A stretch of 64,000 nucleotides of DNA, taken from assembly GCA_964403885.1 (NCBI GenBank), contig CAYOHY010000007.1, positions 1 to 64,000 of the forward strand, read 5' to 3'. The number at the start of each line of letters is the position of its first letter. The stretch's first letter is position 1. Under the pieces are notes generated by a model. The model was not told where the DNA came from and did not search any database. It worked only from the letters and a program-made list of their open reading frames with translations. Below, one piece after another: positions 17,389-25,581 of this stretch. The translations under genes and the position numbers were made by a program. The stretch comes from CAYOHY01 sp964403885 (lineage in GTDB: Bacteria > Actinomycetota > Coriobacteriia > Anaerosomatales > PHET01).

Positions 17389-18918
17389 TCAGTCCATGGA
17401 GGCGGGCAGGGTGACCGTGAACGTGGTCCCCTCCCGAGAGCTTTCCACTTCGATGTGCCCGTCATGCTCATCGATGATCCTGTGCACGATCGTGAGACCA
17501 AGCCCCGTACCCTCGGCGCGCTTGGTGAAGAAGGGGTCGAACACTTTGCTGAGGTCGTTGGGATCGATGCCGGGCCCGTCGTCGACCACCGAGACGACCA
17601 CGTAGTCCTGGTCCCCGGCGGCGTGTATCGAGATCGCTCCGCCGGTCTCATCCATCGCTTGGACCGCGTTGGTGACCAGGTTCAAGAACACCTGCTTGAG
17701 CTGATCGGGGTCTCCGGCCACCCGGGGTAGGTCTTCGGGAGCCTCCAGCGTGATGTAGACATCGGCCTGCCGAGCGAACCGGTTGGTGAACAGCACCACG
17801 TCCTCCAACACGCTCGCAAGGTCGGTGTCCACGAGCGTTGGCTTGCTCGGGCGACCGAAGTCCAGCAGCGCCTTGATGACCTTGTCGAGCCGGTCGATCT
17901 CTTGCTTGATGACCTCTGCCGCATCATGGATGCGCACCGGATCGCAGTTCGCGTCCTCGAGCAACTGCACGCTCGCGCGGATGACGCCGAGCGGGTTTCG
18001 GACCTCGTGAGCGACACCGGCCGTGAGCTCACCCATCGCCGCCAGCCTGTCGGCCCGGATGAGTTGATCGGTGAGCGCCTTGATGTCGGATACGTCCTCG
18101 AGGGTCACGACGGCGCCAAGAACGCTTCCACCCACCGCCCTCATCCGGGACGTGGACGCTTGCACGTGAAGCTCCGTGCCGTTGGGAGTGACCAGCGTGG
18201 CTTCGCGCAGCGCGAGAGGCATCCGGCCGGAGAGCACCTTGGCCACGTCGGCCGACAGGCCGGCGTCGTCGCGGAAGATGGCACCGATGGGCTTGGGCAC
18301 CATCTCGAACTCGGACATGCCCAGCATTCGCTCGGCTGATGGGTTCGCGGTCGCAACCGAGCCGTCAGGGCCCACCGTGAGCACTCCCGAGGTGATGGAG
18401 CGCAGGATCGATGAGGTGTAGTCCTGCACGTTGATGAGCTGGATCGCGCGCTCTTCCAGCTTGCGGTAGGCCTCCTCGAGCTGAAGCGACACCTGACGCA
18501 GATCCTGCGTCTTGGCCTCCTCGATGTCGCGGACCGCACCAAAGAGCAGACCGATCAAGAAGTACGAAGCGACTTCGATCGCGTTGTCGAACCCCAACCC
18601 CAGCTGCGAGTTGAGCGACAGCTCCGCATGGATCATGAACGGCACCGACGCTGCGGTCGCGGCGATGACCCCTCCCCGCTTGCCGAACACCCACGCGGCA
18701 TAGATGACCGGGATGAAGTACAGGCGCCGGTAGAGGAGGTGAAGCGGGATACTGCCCGGAACCACGTTGGTGAACAGATGCAGCATGGTGATGAACACGA
18801 GCATGACAGCGATGACAGCGATGGCTCGCACGTCTCGCGAGCGTGCGGCATCGCCCACGTCCTCACCGTTGGAGCGCGGTGCAGGGCGCCGAGGCAACCC
18901 TATCCGTTCAGGCGTCAT
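17389..18918 (-). CDS. membrane sensor histidine kinase with PAS domain
   Basis: A 509-residue kinase. The N-terminal part (about 30-145) has several membrane helices with short loops, so it senses within or through the membrane rather than with a large external domain. A coiled coil, a PAS domain (about 165-275), a HisKA domain with AGVAHEVRNPLG (His phospho-site) and a HATPase with the DDGPGID and GTGLGLTIVHRI motifs follow. It resembles AtoS/ZraS-type partners of NtrC regulators. ATGA overlap with rpoN couples their translation; the regulator gene begins 17 bases after its stop. Confidence 0.93.
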   Translation of the reverse strand: MTPERIGLPRRPAPRSNGEDVGDAARSRDVRAIAVIAVMLVFITMLHLFTNVVPGSIPLHLLYRRLYFIPVIYAAWVFGKRGGVIAATAASVPFMIHAELSLNSQLGLGFDNAIEVASYFLIGLLFGAVRDIEEAKTQDLRQVSLQLEEAYRKLEERAIQLINVQDYTSSILRSITSGVLTVGPDGSVATANPSAERMLGMSEFEMVPKPIGAIFRDDAGLSADVAKVLSGRMPLALREATLVTPNGTELHVQASTSRMRAVGGSVLGAVVTLEDVSDIKALTDQLIRADRLAAMGELTAGVAHEVRNPLGVIRASVQLLEDANCDPVRIHDAAEVIKQEIDRLDKVIKALLDFGRPSKPTLVDTDLASVLEDVVLFTNRFARQADVYITLEAPEDLPRVAGDPDQLKQVFLNLVTNAVQAMDETGGAISIHAAGDQDYVVVSVVDDGPGIDPNDLSKVFDPFFTKRAEGTGLGLTIVHRIIDEHDGHIEVESSREGTTFTVTLPASMD

Positions 18919-20309
18919 CGACGGCGCCTCGCCCACGAGGGTTCGATGCCGAGCTCCTCACGGTACTTGGCGACGGTGCGGCGGGCGACGGTCACGCCCT
19001 CGTCCGACAGGATCTCGGCGAGCTTCTGATCGGAGAGTGGTTTGGCGATGTCCTCGGCTTTGACCAAGTCACGCAGCCGCTGCTTGATCGTGGTGGCGGC
19101 GACGTCCATCCCCTGCGCGGTGCGGTAGCCGCCGCTGAAGAAGTGCTTGAGCTCGAACAGTCCGTACGGCGTGGCCATGTACTTGCCGGTCACGCCTCGC
19201 GACACCGTCGACAGGTGCACACCGATCTCCACCGCCACGTCCTCGAGCCGCAGGGGCCTGAGCGGGCCCTTGCCGTCCTCGAAGAAGTCACGCTGGACGT
19301 CGATGATGATCTCGGTGATCCGGCTGACGGTGTCCTTGCGGCGATCGACATTCTTGATGAAACTCTCCGCCGATCGGATCTTGTCCTTGAGATAGCGCTT
19401 GGTCTCGTCGTCGGCGGTCGATCCGGTCTTGAGCATGGCGCGGTAGCGCGGAGACACCCTCAACGTGGGCAGCGCCTCGTTGTTGGGGATGATGAGCCAG
19501 TCGTCGTCGAAACGCCGTAGCGTCACGTCCGGCACGATGTAGCCTGGCGACGGACCGGGCGAGAACGCACCGGCAGGACGCGGGTTGAGAGCCTTGAGTA
19601 TCTCGACGAGCCGGCGGACCTCTGCCTCATCGACACGGAGGGCACGAGCGACCTTGCGGAAGTGGTTCGATGCGATGTCGTCGAGATGCTCTTTCACGAT
19701 ACGCATGAGAAGCGGCTCGTCGATGCCCAGGAACTCCATCTGGAGGCACATCGCCTCGGCAAGGTCACGGGCAGCGACACCGGGCGGATCGAGCTGCTGG
19801 ACCGCCTTCAAGCCGGCCTCGGCAGCCTGCTCATCGACACCCACGAGCGCTGCGACCTCGGCGAGTGAGCCCCTGAAGAATCCGTCGTGGTCGAGCGAGC
19901 CGATCACGGCTTGGGCTGCGTGCTGTGTGTCCTCATCGATGTCAAGCAGCGCGAGCTGGTCGAGTAGATAGTCGTCAAAGCTCTGAACGCCGCCGACGAA
20001 CTCCTCGGTGTTGGCCTGCTCGGCGTTTGGATCGCGAGGAGACGTGGTCTCTATCTGGTCGAGATCCTCGTACATCTCGATCCACTCGTCCCAGGATCGT
20101 TCATCCTCGGCGGAGTCCTCGGTGGGCTCTTCGCCCTCGACGGGCTCGCTGTCGGTCTCGTCGACCTCGAGGACCGGGTTCTCGAGCATCTCGACTTCGA
20201 TGAGCTGCTGAAGCTCGGCGACGGGCATCGCGAGGATGTTCAGCCCCTGGTAGACCTGGGGCGAGAGTGTCACCTTCTGGCGCAGCTCGGGGCGCTGCTG
20301 GAGATCCAT
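18915..20309 (-). CDS. rpoN: RNA polymerase sigma-54 factor
   Basis: A 464-residue sigma-54. Region I is at 1-50 (QKVTLSPQVYQGLNILAMP), an acidic region II follows (about 52-85, rich in Glu and Asp), then the core-binding domain, the helix-turn-helix with HLSTVSRGVTGKYM, and the C-terminal RpoN box ARRTVAKYRE that reads the -24 element. Length and motifs are complete. The start has GGGAGGGG upstream. It is co-transcribed with its own histidine kinase and NtrC-type activator, an unusual arrangement. Sigma-54 is absent from most actinobacteria. Confidence 0.97.
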   Translation of the reverse strand: MDLQQRPELRQKVTLSPQVYQGLNILAMPVAELQQLIEVEMLENPVLEVDETDSEPVEGEEPTEDSAEDERSWDEWIEMYEDLDQIETTSPRDPNAEQANTEEFVGGVQSFDDYLLDQLALLDIDEDTQHAAQAVIGSLDHDGFFRGSLAEVAALVGVDEQAAEAGLKAVQQLDPPGVAARDLAEAMCLQMEFLGIDEPLLMRIVKEHLDDIASNHFRKVARALRVDEAEVRRLVEILKALNPRPAGAFSPGPSPGYIVPDVTLRRFDDDWLIIPNNEALPTLRVSPRYRAMLKTGSTADDETKRYLKDKIRSAESFIKNVDRRKDTVSRITEIIIDVQRDFFEDGKGPLRPLRLEDVAVEIGVHLSTVSRGVTGKYMATPYGLFELKHFFSGGYRTAQGMDVAATTIKQRLRDLVKAEDIAKPLSDQKLAEILSDEGVTVARRTVAKYREELGIEPSWARRRR

Positions 20310-20359
20310 TGCCGCCCCCTCCCGTGGTACTCGCGGGCCGCATCGGGAGCGCGACCCTC

Positions 20360-20375
20360 TGCAAGAATCATACCA
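20360..20375 (-). promoter_or_regulatory. sigma-54 promoter before rpoN
   Basis: Minus-strand TGGTATG-ATTC-TTGCA has exact GG/GC spacing and an intact TTGCA -12 element; the -24 element differs from TGGCACG by two C-to-T changes. It lies in the 88-base gap upstream of rpoN, with the expected transcript start about 40 bases before the ATG. It implies self-activation of the rpoN-kinase-regulator operon. Confidence 0.7.
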
Positions 20376-20397
20376 CTTTCTGGGAGGTCTCTGACGC

Positions 20398-21366
20398 CTA
20401 CTCCTGTGGAGGAATCGTGGGGAGCGGGTCCTTCTCGGGCAGCTGTATGACCGCGATCGCCGCGATGACCATCGCCCCGCCCACCAGCTGAGACACCGTG
20501 AGCGCCTCACCAAAGAGCAGGAAGGCACCCAGACCCGCGATCACGGGCTCGACCGTCGAGGTGACCGTGGCGTTGGTGGGCGGAATGAGCCGCAACGCGA
20601 CGAGGAAGGCGCCGAACGGGATGATGGTGCTCACAACGGCCATGAACAGCACCGCTGCCGCGGTCCCGGGGTCCGCGAATGCGCTGAGCACCTTCATCGG
20701 ACCCAGCACGAGAAGCCAGAACGCCGCCGCGAACCCCAGACCGAAGACCAGCGTCGTGAATGGCCTGAACCGGCGGGCCGCCACACTGCCCATGAGGGAG
20801 TACGTCGCGAAGAACGCCGCCGAGGTCAGACCCCACGCGATACCGGCCGGCGAGACGGCGAGCCCCTCCCCGCTCAGGGCACCGACGACGAGCGCACAGC
20901 CGCTGACCGACAGCGCCACACCCGCGGGAAGCGTCCAGGTGAGCTTGTGGCGCAAGAACAGCACGCTCACGATCAGCACGATGACCGGCGCCATGTACTC
21001 CAGCAGAATCGCGGTCGCCACGCTCGTGAGCGAGATCGTCTTGAAGTAGGTGTAGTGCACGCCGGCAAGCCCGACCACGCCGAATACTGCGAGAAACGGT
21101 ATGTCCTTGCGTTCGACACGCAAGGCGTCGCGCTGGGCGAAGAGCAGGTATGCGATGAGCAGCACGAACGCGGACAGGGCACGACCCGCGGACAGGACCG
21201 TGGGCTCGATGGTGATCCCGAGCGGAGGAAACGGCCACTGTGCGGTCTCGGGCGAGGGCTGACTGAACAGCCACTTCGCCATCAGCCCGCCACTCGCCCA
21301 GCACGTCGCAGCCAGCAGCGCGAGCCCGTATCCTTTGAGCCGGTCGGCCTTAGCTTGTGCGTGCAT
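20398..21366 (-). CDS. EamA/DMT-family permease
   Basis: A 322-residue, ten-helix drug/metabolite transporter made of two EamA repeats. The second repeat ends with the PPTNATVTSTVEPVIAGL segment typical of the family's helix 8-9 region. It exports a small molecule of unknown identity. The start overlaps the end of the CDF exporter gene by 17 bases and has GGAG five bases upstream, so the two are co-translated. Cotranscription with a metal exporter may mean it exports a metal chelate or thiol, but this is a guess. Confidence 0.9.
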   Translation of the reverse strand: MHAQAKADRLKGYGLALLAATCWASGGLMAKWLFSQPSPETAQWPFPPLGITIEPTVLSAGRALSAFVLLIAYLLFAQRDALRVERKDIPFLAVFGVVGLAGVHYTYFKTISLTSVATAILLEYMAPVIVLIVSVLFLRHKLTWTLPAGVALSVSGCALVVGALSGEGLAVSPAGIAWGLTSAAFFATYSLMGSVAARRFRPFTTLVFGLGFAAAFWLLVLGPMKVLSAFADPGTAAAVLFMAVVSTIIPFGAFLVALRLIPPTNATVTSTVEPVIAGLGAFLLFGEALTVSQLVGGAMVIAAIAVIQLPEKDPLPTIPPQE

Positions 21367-22315
21367 CGAGCTCCGCTTGGGTCTTGCTCGCTTGGTACTC
21401 GTCGTAGGGTTCGAGATGTGCGATCACGTCGACGACCTGCGGGAACTCCGTGGCGATGGTGCGCTCCACGTCCTCGGCGATGCGGTGTCCGTCAGCCACG
21501 GTACGGGTCTCGTCCACCTGCACGTGCAGATCGACGTAGACCTCGGCCTCGGAACCGCGCGTGCGCACGTGGTGACAGCCCAAGACTCCCGCGACCGACA
21601 TCGTCACGGCACAGATGTCGGCGACAGGGATGCGGGCAGAGTCGGACAGCGTTGCACTGGCCTGCTTGAACACGCCCCACGCCGTGTACACGATCGCGAT
21701 CGCGACAAGGCCTGCCACGATGGGGTCGGCTTTGAGCAGAAGGTCGTTCCCGGTCACCTCGCCGATCTTGACCAGCGCGAGCGAGAGCAAGACGCCCAGG
21801 CTGACGAGGATGTCTGAAGCCGTGTGGCTCGCATCGGCGACGAGGATCTCCGAGCCCAACCGCTTGCCCACGCGACGCTCGTACGTGGTGATGAACACGT
21901 TGATACACAGCGTGATGATCATGATGGCGAACGACGCAGCGGTGACGTTGGGCGCCACCGCCTCGCCTGTCAGCTGTTGAACCGCGCTCGAGCCGATGCG
22001 ATACGCGGCAAACAGGAGCATGGCGCCGATCGCGGCCGATGCGTACGTCTCGTACTTGCTGTGCCCGTAGGGGTGGTCATGGTCGGCGGGGCGCGCCGCG
22101 AGTCCCATGCCCACCAGCCCCACGACGTTGCTCGTGCCGTCGAACAGCGAGTGGAACCCGTCCGCCTGCATCGCTGCGGAGTGGATGTAGGTGCCGTAGG
22201 CCAGCTTCGACAGGGCGACGCCAAGGTTCAGGAACAAGATGATCCACAGCACCCTGCGGATCTCCCTGATGCGGCTCGCACCCACCTCCGCGCCGTTGGT
22301 CTTGGTATAGCCCAC
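21350..22315 (-). CDS. cation diffusion facilitator (CDF) metal exporter
   Basis: A 321-residue exporter with six membrane helices and a C-terminal cytoplasmic domain. The metal site is formed by HSLFD in helix 2 and HTASD in helix 5, an HD/HD set often seen with zinc or related divalent ions. The loop DHDHPYGHSKYE is His-rich. It exports divalent cations by proton exchange. Start is GTG. It diverges from the CsoR-family gene across a 98-base region holding a CsoR-type operator, and is followed by an overlapping EamA permease gene. Confidence 0.93.
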   Translation of the reverse strand: MGYTKTNGAEVGASRIREIRRVLWIILFLNLGVALSKLAYGTYIHSAAMQADGFHSLFDGTSNVVGLVGMGLAARPADHDHPYGHSKYETYASAAIGAMLLFAAYRIGSSAVQQLTGEAVAPNVTAASFAIMIITLCINVFITTYERRVGKRLGSEILVADASHTASDILVSLGVLLSLALVKIGEVTGNDLLLKADPIVAGLVAIAIVYTAWGVFKQASATLSDSARIPVADICAVTMSVAGVLGCHHVRTRGSEAEVYVDLHVQVDETRTVADGHRIAEDVERTIATEFPQVVDVIAHLEPYDEYQASKTQAELDARTS

Positions 22316-22342
22316 AGCCCGTCGCCCCTCTCTCGGACACGC

Positions 22343-22371
22343 TTGCGCTAGATACCCCTAGGGGGCATAGT
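22343..22371 (+). promoter_or_regulatory. promoter and operator of the tandem CsoR-family gene
   Basis: -35 TTGCGC (22343-22348), 17-bp spacer and -10 CATAGT (22366-22371). The spacer holds the palindromic core CCCCTAGGGG within ATACCCC-TA-GGGGGCAT (22352-22368). The layout is the same as at the ccdA and trxA promoters and suggests autorepression; the divergent CDF gene could be repressed from the same site. Confidence 0.75.
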
Positions 22372-22413
22372 GAACGTATCGGTACGACCTACGGTAGCAA
22401 ACCGGAGCCTAAG

Positions 22414-23007
22414 ATGCCCGAGATTCCCACGCCCATAACCGTCCCCAACGCGGACGAGCGACGCAAGATCGTCAACAGGCTTCGACGCCTCGAGGGGCAG
22501 GTCCGCGGCCTGCACGCGATGATCGAGTCGGGCAAGGAGTGCGAGGCCGTCCTCACGCAGGTCATGGCCGTGAAGTCCGCGCTCAACCAGGTGGGCATGC
22601 ACGTCATCGGCCACGCCATGAAGACGTGCCTTGTGGACGAGTCGCTCACTGCGCGTGATGATCTCATCACCGCCGCGTTCGATGTCTACCTGCACTACCG
22701 GGAGCTGAGCGCGGCGACCGAGGCAGCCGCAACCCCCCGAGACACCTCACCCGAGTTCATCAAGGCGAAGCTCAAGACCCTCGAGGCACAGGTGCAGTCG
22801 GTTCAAAACGTCATCGAGACCGAAGGCGACTGCGAGAGCGCGCTGCGTGGTGTCACGGAGTCCACGGCCACGCTCAACGATGTCGCGCGGGCGGTCTTGG
22901 GACACGCGATGCAAAAATGCCTGATCGATGACGCCGCACAGTCTCGAAACGACGTCATCGACCAGGCAATACAGGTCTTCTTGCGCTACTCCTCGTGCGT
23001 CAAGTAG
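22414..23007 (+). CDS. tandem-duplicated CsoR/CstR-family regulator
   Basis: A 197-residue protein made of two CsoR (DUF156) domains in one chain, about residues 15-95 and 108-195. Each half has the start of the DNA-binding helix (RRLEGQVRGL in the first, LKTLEAQVQSV in the second) and a pair of cysteines 29 residues apart (KEC...KTC and GDC...QKC). By eye, the copper-ligand His expected 25 residues after the first Cys is Ala in both halves, with a His one position earlier. The Cys pair without that His is like CstR persulfide sensors. The usual family member is about 90-100 residues. GGAG lies before the ATG. Confidence 0.9.
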   Translation: MPEIPTPITVPNADERRKIVNRLRRLEGQVRGLHAMIESGKECEAVLTQVMAVKSALNQVGMHVIGHAMKTCLVDESLTARDDLITAAFDVYLHYRELSAATEAAATPRDTSPEFIKAKLKTLEAQVQSVQNVIETEGDCESALRGVTESTATLNDVARAVLGHAMQKCLIDDAAQSRNDVIDQAIQVFLRYSSCVK

Positions 23008-23017
23008 TGGACCGCGT

Positions 23018-23341
23018 CTAACCGCCCAGGCCCAGCTCCCGATACAACGCGTCCGCGTTACGGGCGCCCACCACGGTGGCGGTCACCTTGCCGCCCTCGA
23101 ACTTCGCGATCGTGGGGATGCTCATGACGCCGTATTCGATGGCGACCTCTCGGGCCTCGTCGATGTTGAGCTTCACGAACTTGGCTCCGTCGCCCACCCG
23201 CGCGGCCAACTTGTCCACTTCAGGGGCCACCATGCGGCACGGGCCACACCACGGGGCCCAGAAATCAACGACAACGGGCTTGTCGGACAGCAGAACCTCG
23301 TCATCGAACGACTTGGCGGTTATCTCCATCGCTGCACTCAT
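23018..23341 (-). CDS. trxA: thioredoxin
   Basis: A 107-residue thioredoxin with active site FWAPWCGPCRM, the cis-Pro in MSIPTIAKFEGG and the usual length. It reduces protein disulfides in the cytoplasm and can feed electrons to CcdA. The ATG at 23341 is chosen because AAGGAG lies eight bases before it. It converges with the CsoR-family gene, leaving ten bases between the stops. It is transcribed from a strong promoter (TATAAT) that has a CsoR-type operator in its spacer, so this thioredoxin appears induced by metal or sulfur stress. Confidence 0.96.
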   Translation of the reverse strand: MSAAMEITAKSFDDEVLLSDKPVVVDFWAPWCGPCRMVAPEVDKLAARVGDGAKFVKLNIDEAREVAIEYGVMSIPTIAKFEGGKVTATVVGARNADALYRELGLGG

Positions 23342-23383
23342 CCGGCTTCTCCTTCTTCCCATCACCTGTCTGGAACAGTCGTA

Positions 23384-23412
23384 ATTATACCCCTTGGGGT
23401 ATCGCCTCGCAA
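23384..23412 (-). promoter_or_regulatory. trxA promoter with perfect CsoR-type operator
   Basis: Minus-strand -35 TTGCGA (23407-23412), 17-bp spacer and consensus -10 TATAAT (23384-23389). The perfect 7-2-7 palindrome ATACCCC-TT-GGGGTAT lies at 23387-23402, inside the spacer and over the -10. It is also 66 bases before the divergent chelatase-like gene, which may share it. Confidence 0.85.
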
Positions 23413-23467
23413 GTCGGCCGAGTTGGGTCATGTGTCAACGAGTATCATCTTCCCCAGGGAGGAGACC

Positions 23468-24703
23468 GTGGATCCGACACGACTCACATGGCTGGCTTTG
23501 ATCGCGGGCGCGCTGGCGGCCGGCGCGGCCGTCGTGGGCATCCTCGTCGTGCGTCGGCGCCTCGAAGTTGTGGTGGCGATCATCGGATCCGTCGGCGCGG
23601 TGAGCGCATTCACCGCGTCAGCGAGATTGACCGCTCACTACGAGCGCCCTGAAGCAGCCGTCTGGTCGCTCGTCTTCGTGTTTGCCGCGGGTGCCGGAGG
23701 CTATGCGCTCGCCTCAACGCTTCTGTATCGGCTCGCTCGCGAGGCGGGTCATCCCACGATGAGCCGCGAGGGAGCCCCCGCACGCGATCGTGCGGCGGTC
23801 GTCCTGACCGCCTGCGCCGAGCCGGCTCACTACGACCCCGGCGCCACCGCTCAGATGCTGCAGTCGCTGGCCGACGAGGGGCTGCTCGAACCCTCTGTCG
23901 GTGCGTTGCCGCTCTTGTTCTTCGGTCAGAAGGCCCGCTACCGGGCCGCAGGTGACGTGAGTCCCGCTATGGCCGGCCTTCGGGCGGTGGCCGAGCACCT
24001 CGAGGAGACTCTCGCGGACACGGCTGATGTGTCGACAGCGACGTGCTCGGGCGACGGCTCCCTCGCCGACGTGGTGGCCCTGGCGGCACAGGCCGGGTAC
24101 CGCCGAATCGTGATCTGCGTGCTCGCCGTGGGAGAGTCCATGCACATGGACATGGCGCGCGGCGCAGTGGAACAGCTTCGCCTGGGCGAGTCCGGGGTGA
24201 CGGTCGTCTCCACGGGCGCCCTGTGGTCATCCGAACGGATCATCTCGGCCCTCACCCAACGCATCATGCACGGCGTGGATGACCCGGCCGCCACAGGGGT
24301 CGTGCTGGTCGGCCACGGGCAACCGGAGGAGCGAGCGAGAAGACACCGCTCCTTCGACGAGCAGGAGATGGCGTTTCTGAGCAGGCTTCGGATGGCCCTG
24401 GCCGATCGAGGACTGTCCGAGGACTGGGTGCGCATCGCATGGGACGACTGGACCGAGCCCGACGTCACCTCGGCGGTCAGGCACCTTGCGGCGCTGGGCG
24501 CGAAGCGCGTTCTCGTGGTACCGGCGACGTTTCCTCTCGACACGCTCGGGACTCGGCTCGACCTTGAGATCGCAGTCCGTCAGGCCCGAGTGAACGAGGG
24601 CGTCGCAGTCATCACGATGGCGGCATGGCGCGACAGTGACGCGGTGATCGAGGAGTTGCGCAGCCGAGTAATAGCCGCGCTGGAAACACCAGCGGGCGCC
24701 TAG
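23468..24703 (+). CDS. membrane-anchored ferrochelatase/CbiX-like protein
   Basis: A 411-residue protein. Two membrane helices (about residues 5-25 and 55-80) precede a soluble part resembling class II chelatases: VVLTACAEPAHYDP, LPLLFFGQKARYRAAG and, in the second half, VVLVGHGQPEERARRH and VLVVPATFPLDTLGTRLDLE. The region equivalent to the metal-inserting His of ferrochelatase is not secure, so chelatase activity is inference; it may instead bind a metal or tetrapyrrole. GTG start with AGGGAGGAG upstream. It diverges from trxA across a CsoR-type operator. Its stop shares a CTAG palindrome with the convergent PHP gene. Confidence 0.65.
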   Translation: MDPTRLTWLALIAGALAAGAAVVGILVVRRRLEVVVAIIGSVGAVSAFTASARLTAHYERPEAAVWSLVFVFAAGAGGYALASTLLYRLAREAGHPTMSREGAPARDRAAVVLTACAEPAHYDPGATAQMLQSLADEGLLEPSVGALPLLFFGQKARYRAAGDVSPAMAGLRAVAEHLEETLADTADVSTATCSGDGSLADVVALAAQAGYRRIVICVLAVGESMHMDMARGAVEQLRLGESGVTVVSTGALWSSERIISALTQRIMHGVDDPAATGVVLVGHGQPEERARRHRSFDEQEMAFLSRLRMALADRGLSEDWVRIAWDDWTEPDVTSAVRHLAALGAKRVLVVPATFPLDTLGTRLDLEIAVRQARVNEGVAVITMAAWRDSDAVIEELRSRVIAALETPAGA

Positions 24704-25422
24704 CGGGCCTTGCAGCGCTCCCAGTTCCACGACTGCAGCTGGCGAATGCGCGGATAGTTGCGCGCGAGGCGCCACACGAACGACAGACCCTCGGGCGTGG
24801 ATGCCGCTCGCGTCTCAAGTGCAGCGATGCTCGCACGCAGGTCCTCGGCGGTCGTCCCGCGAAAGATCGTGTAGCCCTTGCCCACCGCCTCGACGTAGTG
24901 AGCGTCACTACCACCCGTCGCGGCGATGCCGTGCCCACCGGCAAACATCTTGGCGGCGACGCTGTTGGCCCACACGAGGAACGGCAGCGAGTTGTAGACC
25001 TCAAGCGCGTGAAACGCCCAGTCATTGACCGCGCTCGCGAAGAACTTGCGCCCAAACGGTCCGAAGACGCCCTGGTTCGAGAAGGGGTGGGCGACGATCG
25101 CGATGCCGCCCTGCGCCTCGATCGCGGCAACAGTGTCACGCGCTTCCATCCCGGCCGGCACGTGCTCGGTGAGATACAGGCCGATGATATGGCCCTGCTT
25201 GGAGGAGACCTCCTCGCCCACGATCACCTCGAAGTCATAGAGCTCCGAGAGCGACTTGGCGAAGAGCGCGCCTTCGATGGTGTTGTGATCGGTGATCGCG
25301 ATGACCTTGAGGTCCGTGCGGTTCTGCACGTACTCCATGATCTGGGGAATGGATGCGGTTCCATCCGAATGGTCGGAGTGGATGTGGAGATCCGCCTTGC
25401 TCCAGGTATCGGCTGTACTCAC
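24700..25422 (-). CDS. PHP-domain phosphoesterase
   Basis: A 240-residue protein of the polymerase and histidinol phosphatase family. Metal ligands are visible in KADLHIHSDHSDG (His-x-His), AITDHNT, a central IVAHPF, and TGGSDAHY near residue 195. It probably hydrolyses a phosphomonoester or nucleotide; such stand-alone PHP proteins include nucleoside 3',5'-bisphosphate phosphatases. GTG at 25422 is chosen because it lies just before the first conserved strand, but its ribosome site (GAGGGG) is 13 bases away, so the start is uncertain. The stop overlaps the convergent gene by four bases. Confidence 0.85.
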   Translation of the reverse strand: MSTADTWSKADLHIHSDHSDGTASIPQIMEYVQNRTDLKVIAITDHNTIEGALFAKSLSELYDFEVIVGEEVSSKQGHIIGLYLTEHVPAGMEARDTVAAIEAQGGIAIVAHPFSNQGVFGPFGRKFFASAVNDWAFHALEVYNSLPFLVWANSVAAKMFAGGHGIAATGGSDAHYVEAVGKGYTIFRGTTAEDLRASIAALETRAASTPEGLSFVWRLARNYPRIRQLQSWNWERCKAR

Positions 25423-25487
25423 GTGGTGCCGTGTCCCCTCGCCCCGGGGCCGCGGCGCGACCCCACTGAATGCTACGGGGTAAAGCA

Positions 25488-25503
25488 AGCAAAGGACGAA
25501 CCA
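25488..25503 (-). promoter_or_regulatory. possible sigma-54 promoter before the PHP gene
   Basis: Minus-strand TGGTTCG-TCCT-TTGCT has the exact GG/GC spacing and a TTGCT -12 element, with two mismatches in the -24 element. It is 66 bases before the PHP start. It is weaker than the other three sites and could be chance. Confidence 0.3.
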
Positions 25504-25581
25504 AGTGCCGCCGCTCCCTGCCTTCCCACACAGAGGTATCGGCGGGTGGTCAGTCTGCCTGCATCAGGTTTTTCGGAAGTC

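Noticed and set aside
22316..22352. Minus-strand promoter for the CDF gene using the same operator
   Set aside because: TTCAC and TATCTA elements can be seen but spacing is 14-15 bases, so I do not call a promoter, only a possible shared operator.
25471..25490. TACGGGGTAAAGC sequence resembling a CsoR half-site
   Set aside because: Only one GGGGTA half is present, without the facing ATACCCC arm or promoter spacing, so it does not match the other three operators.
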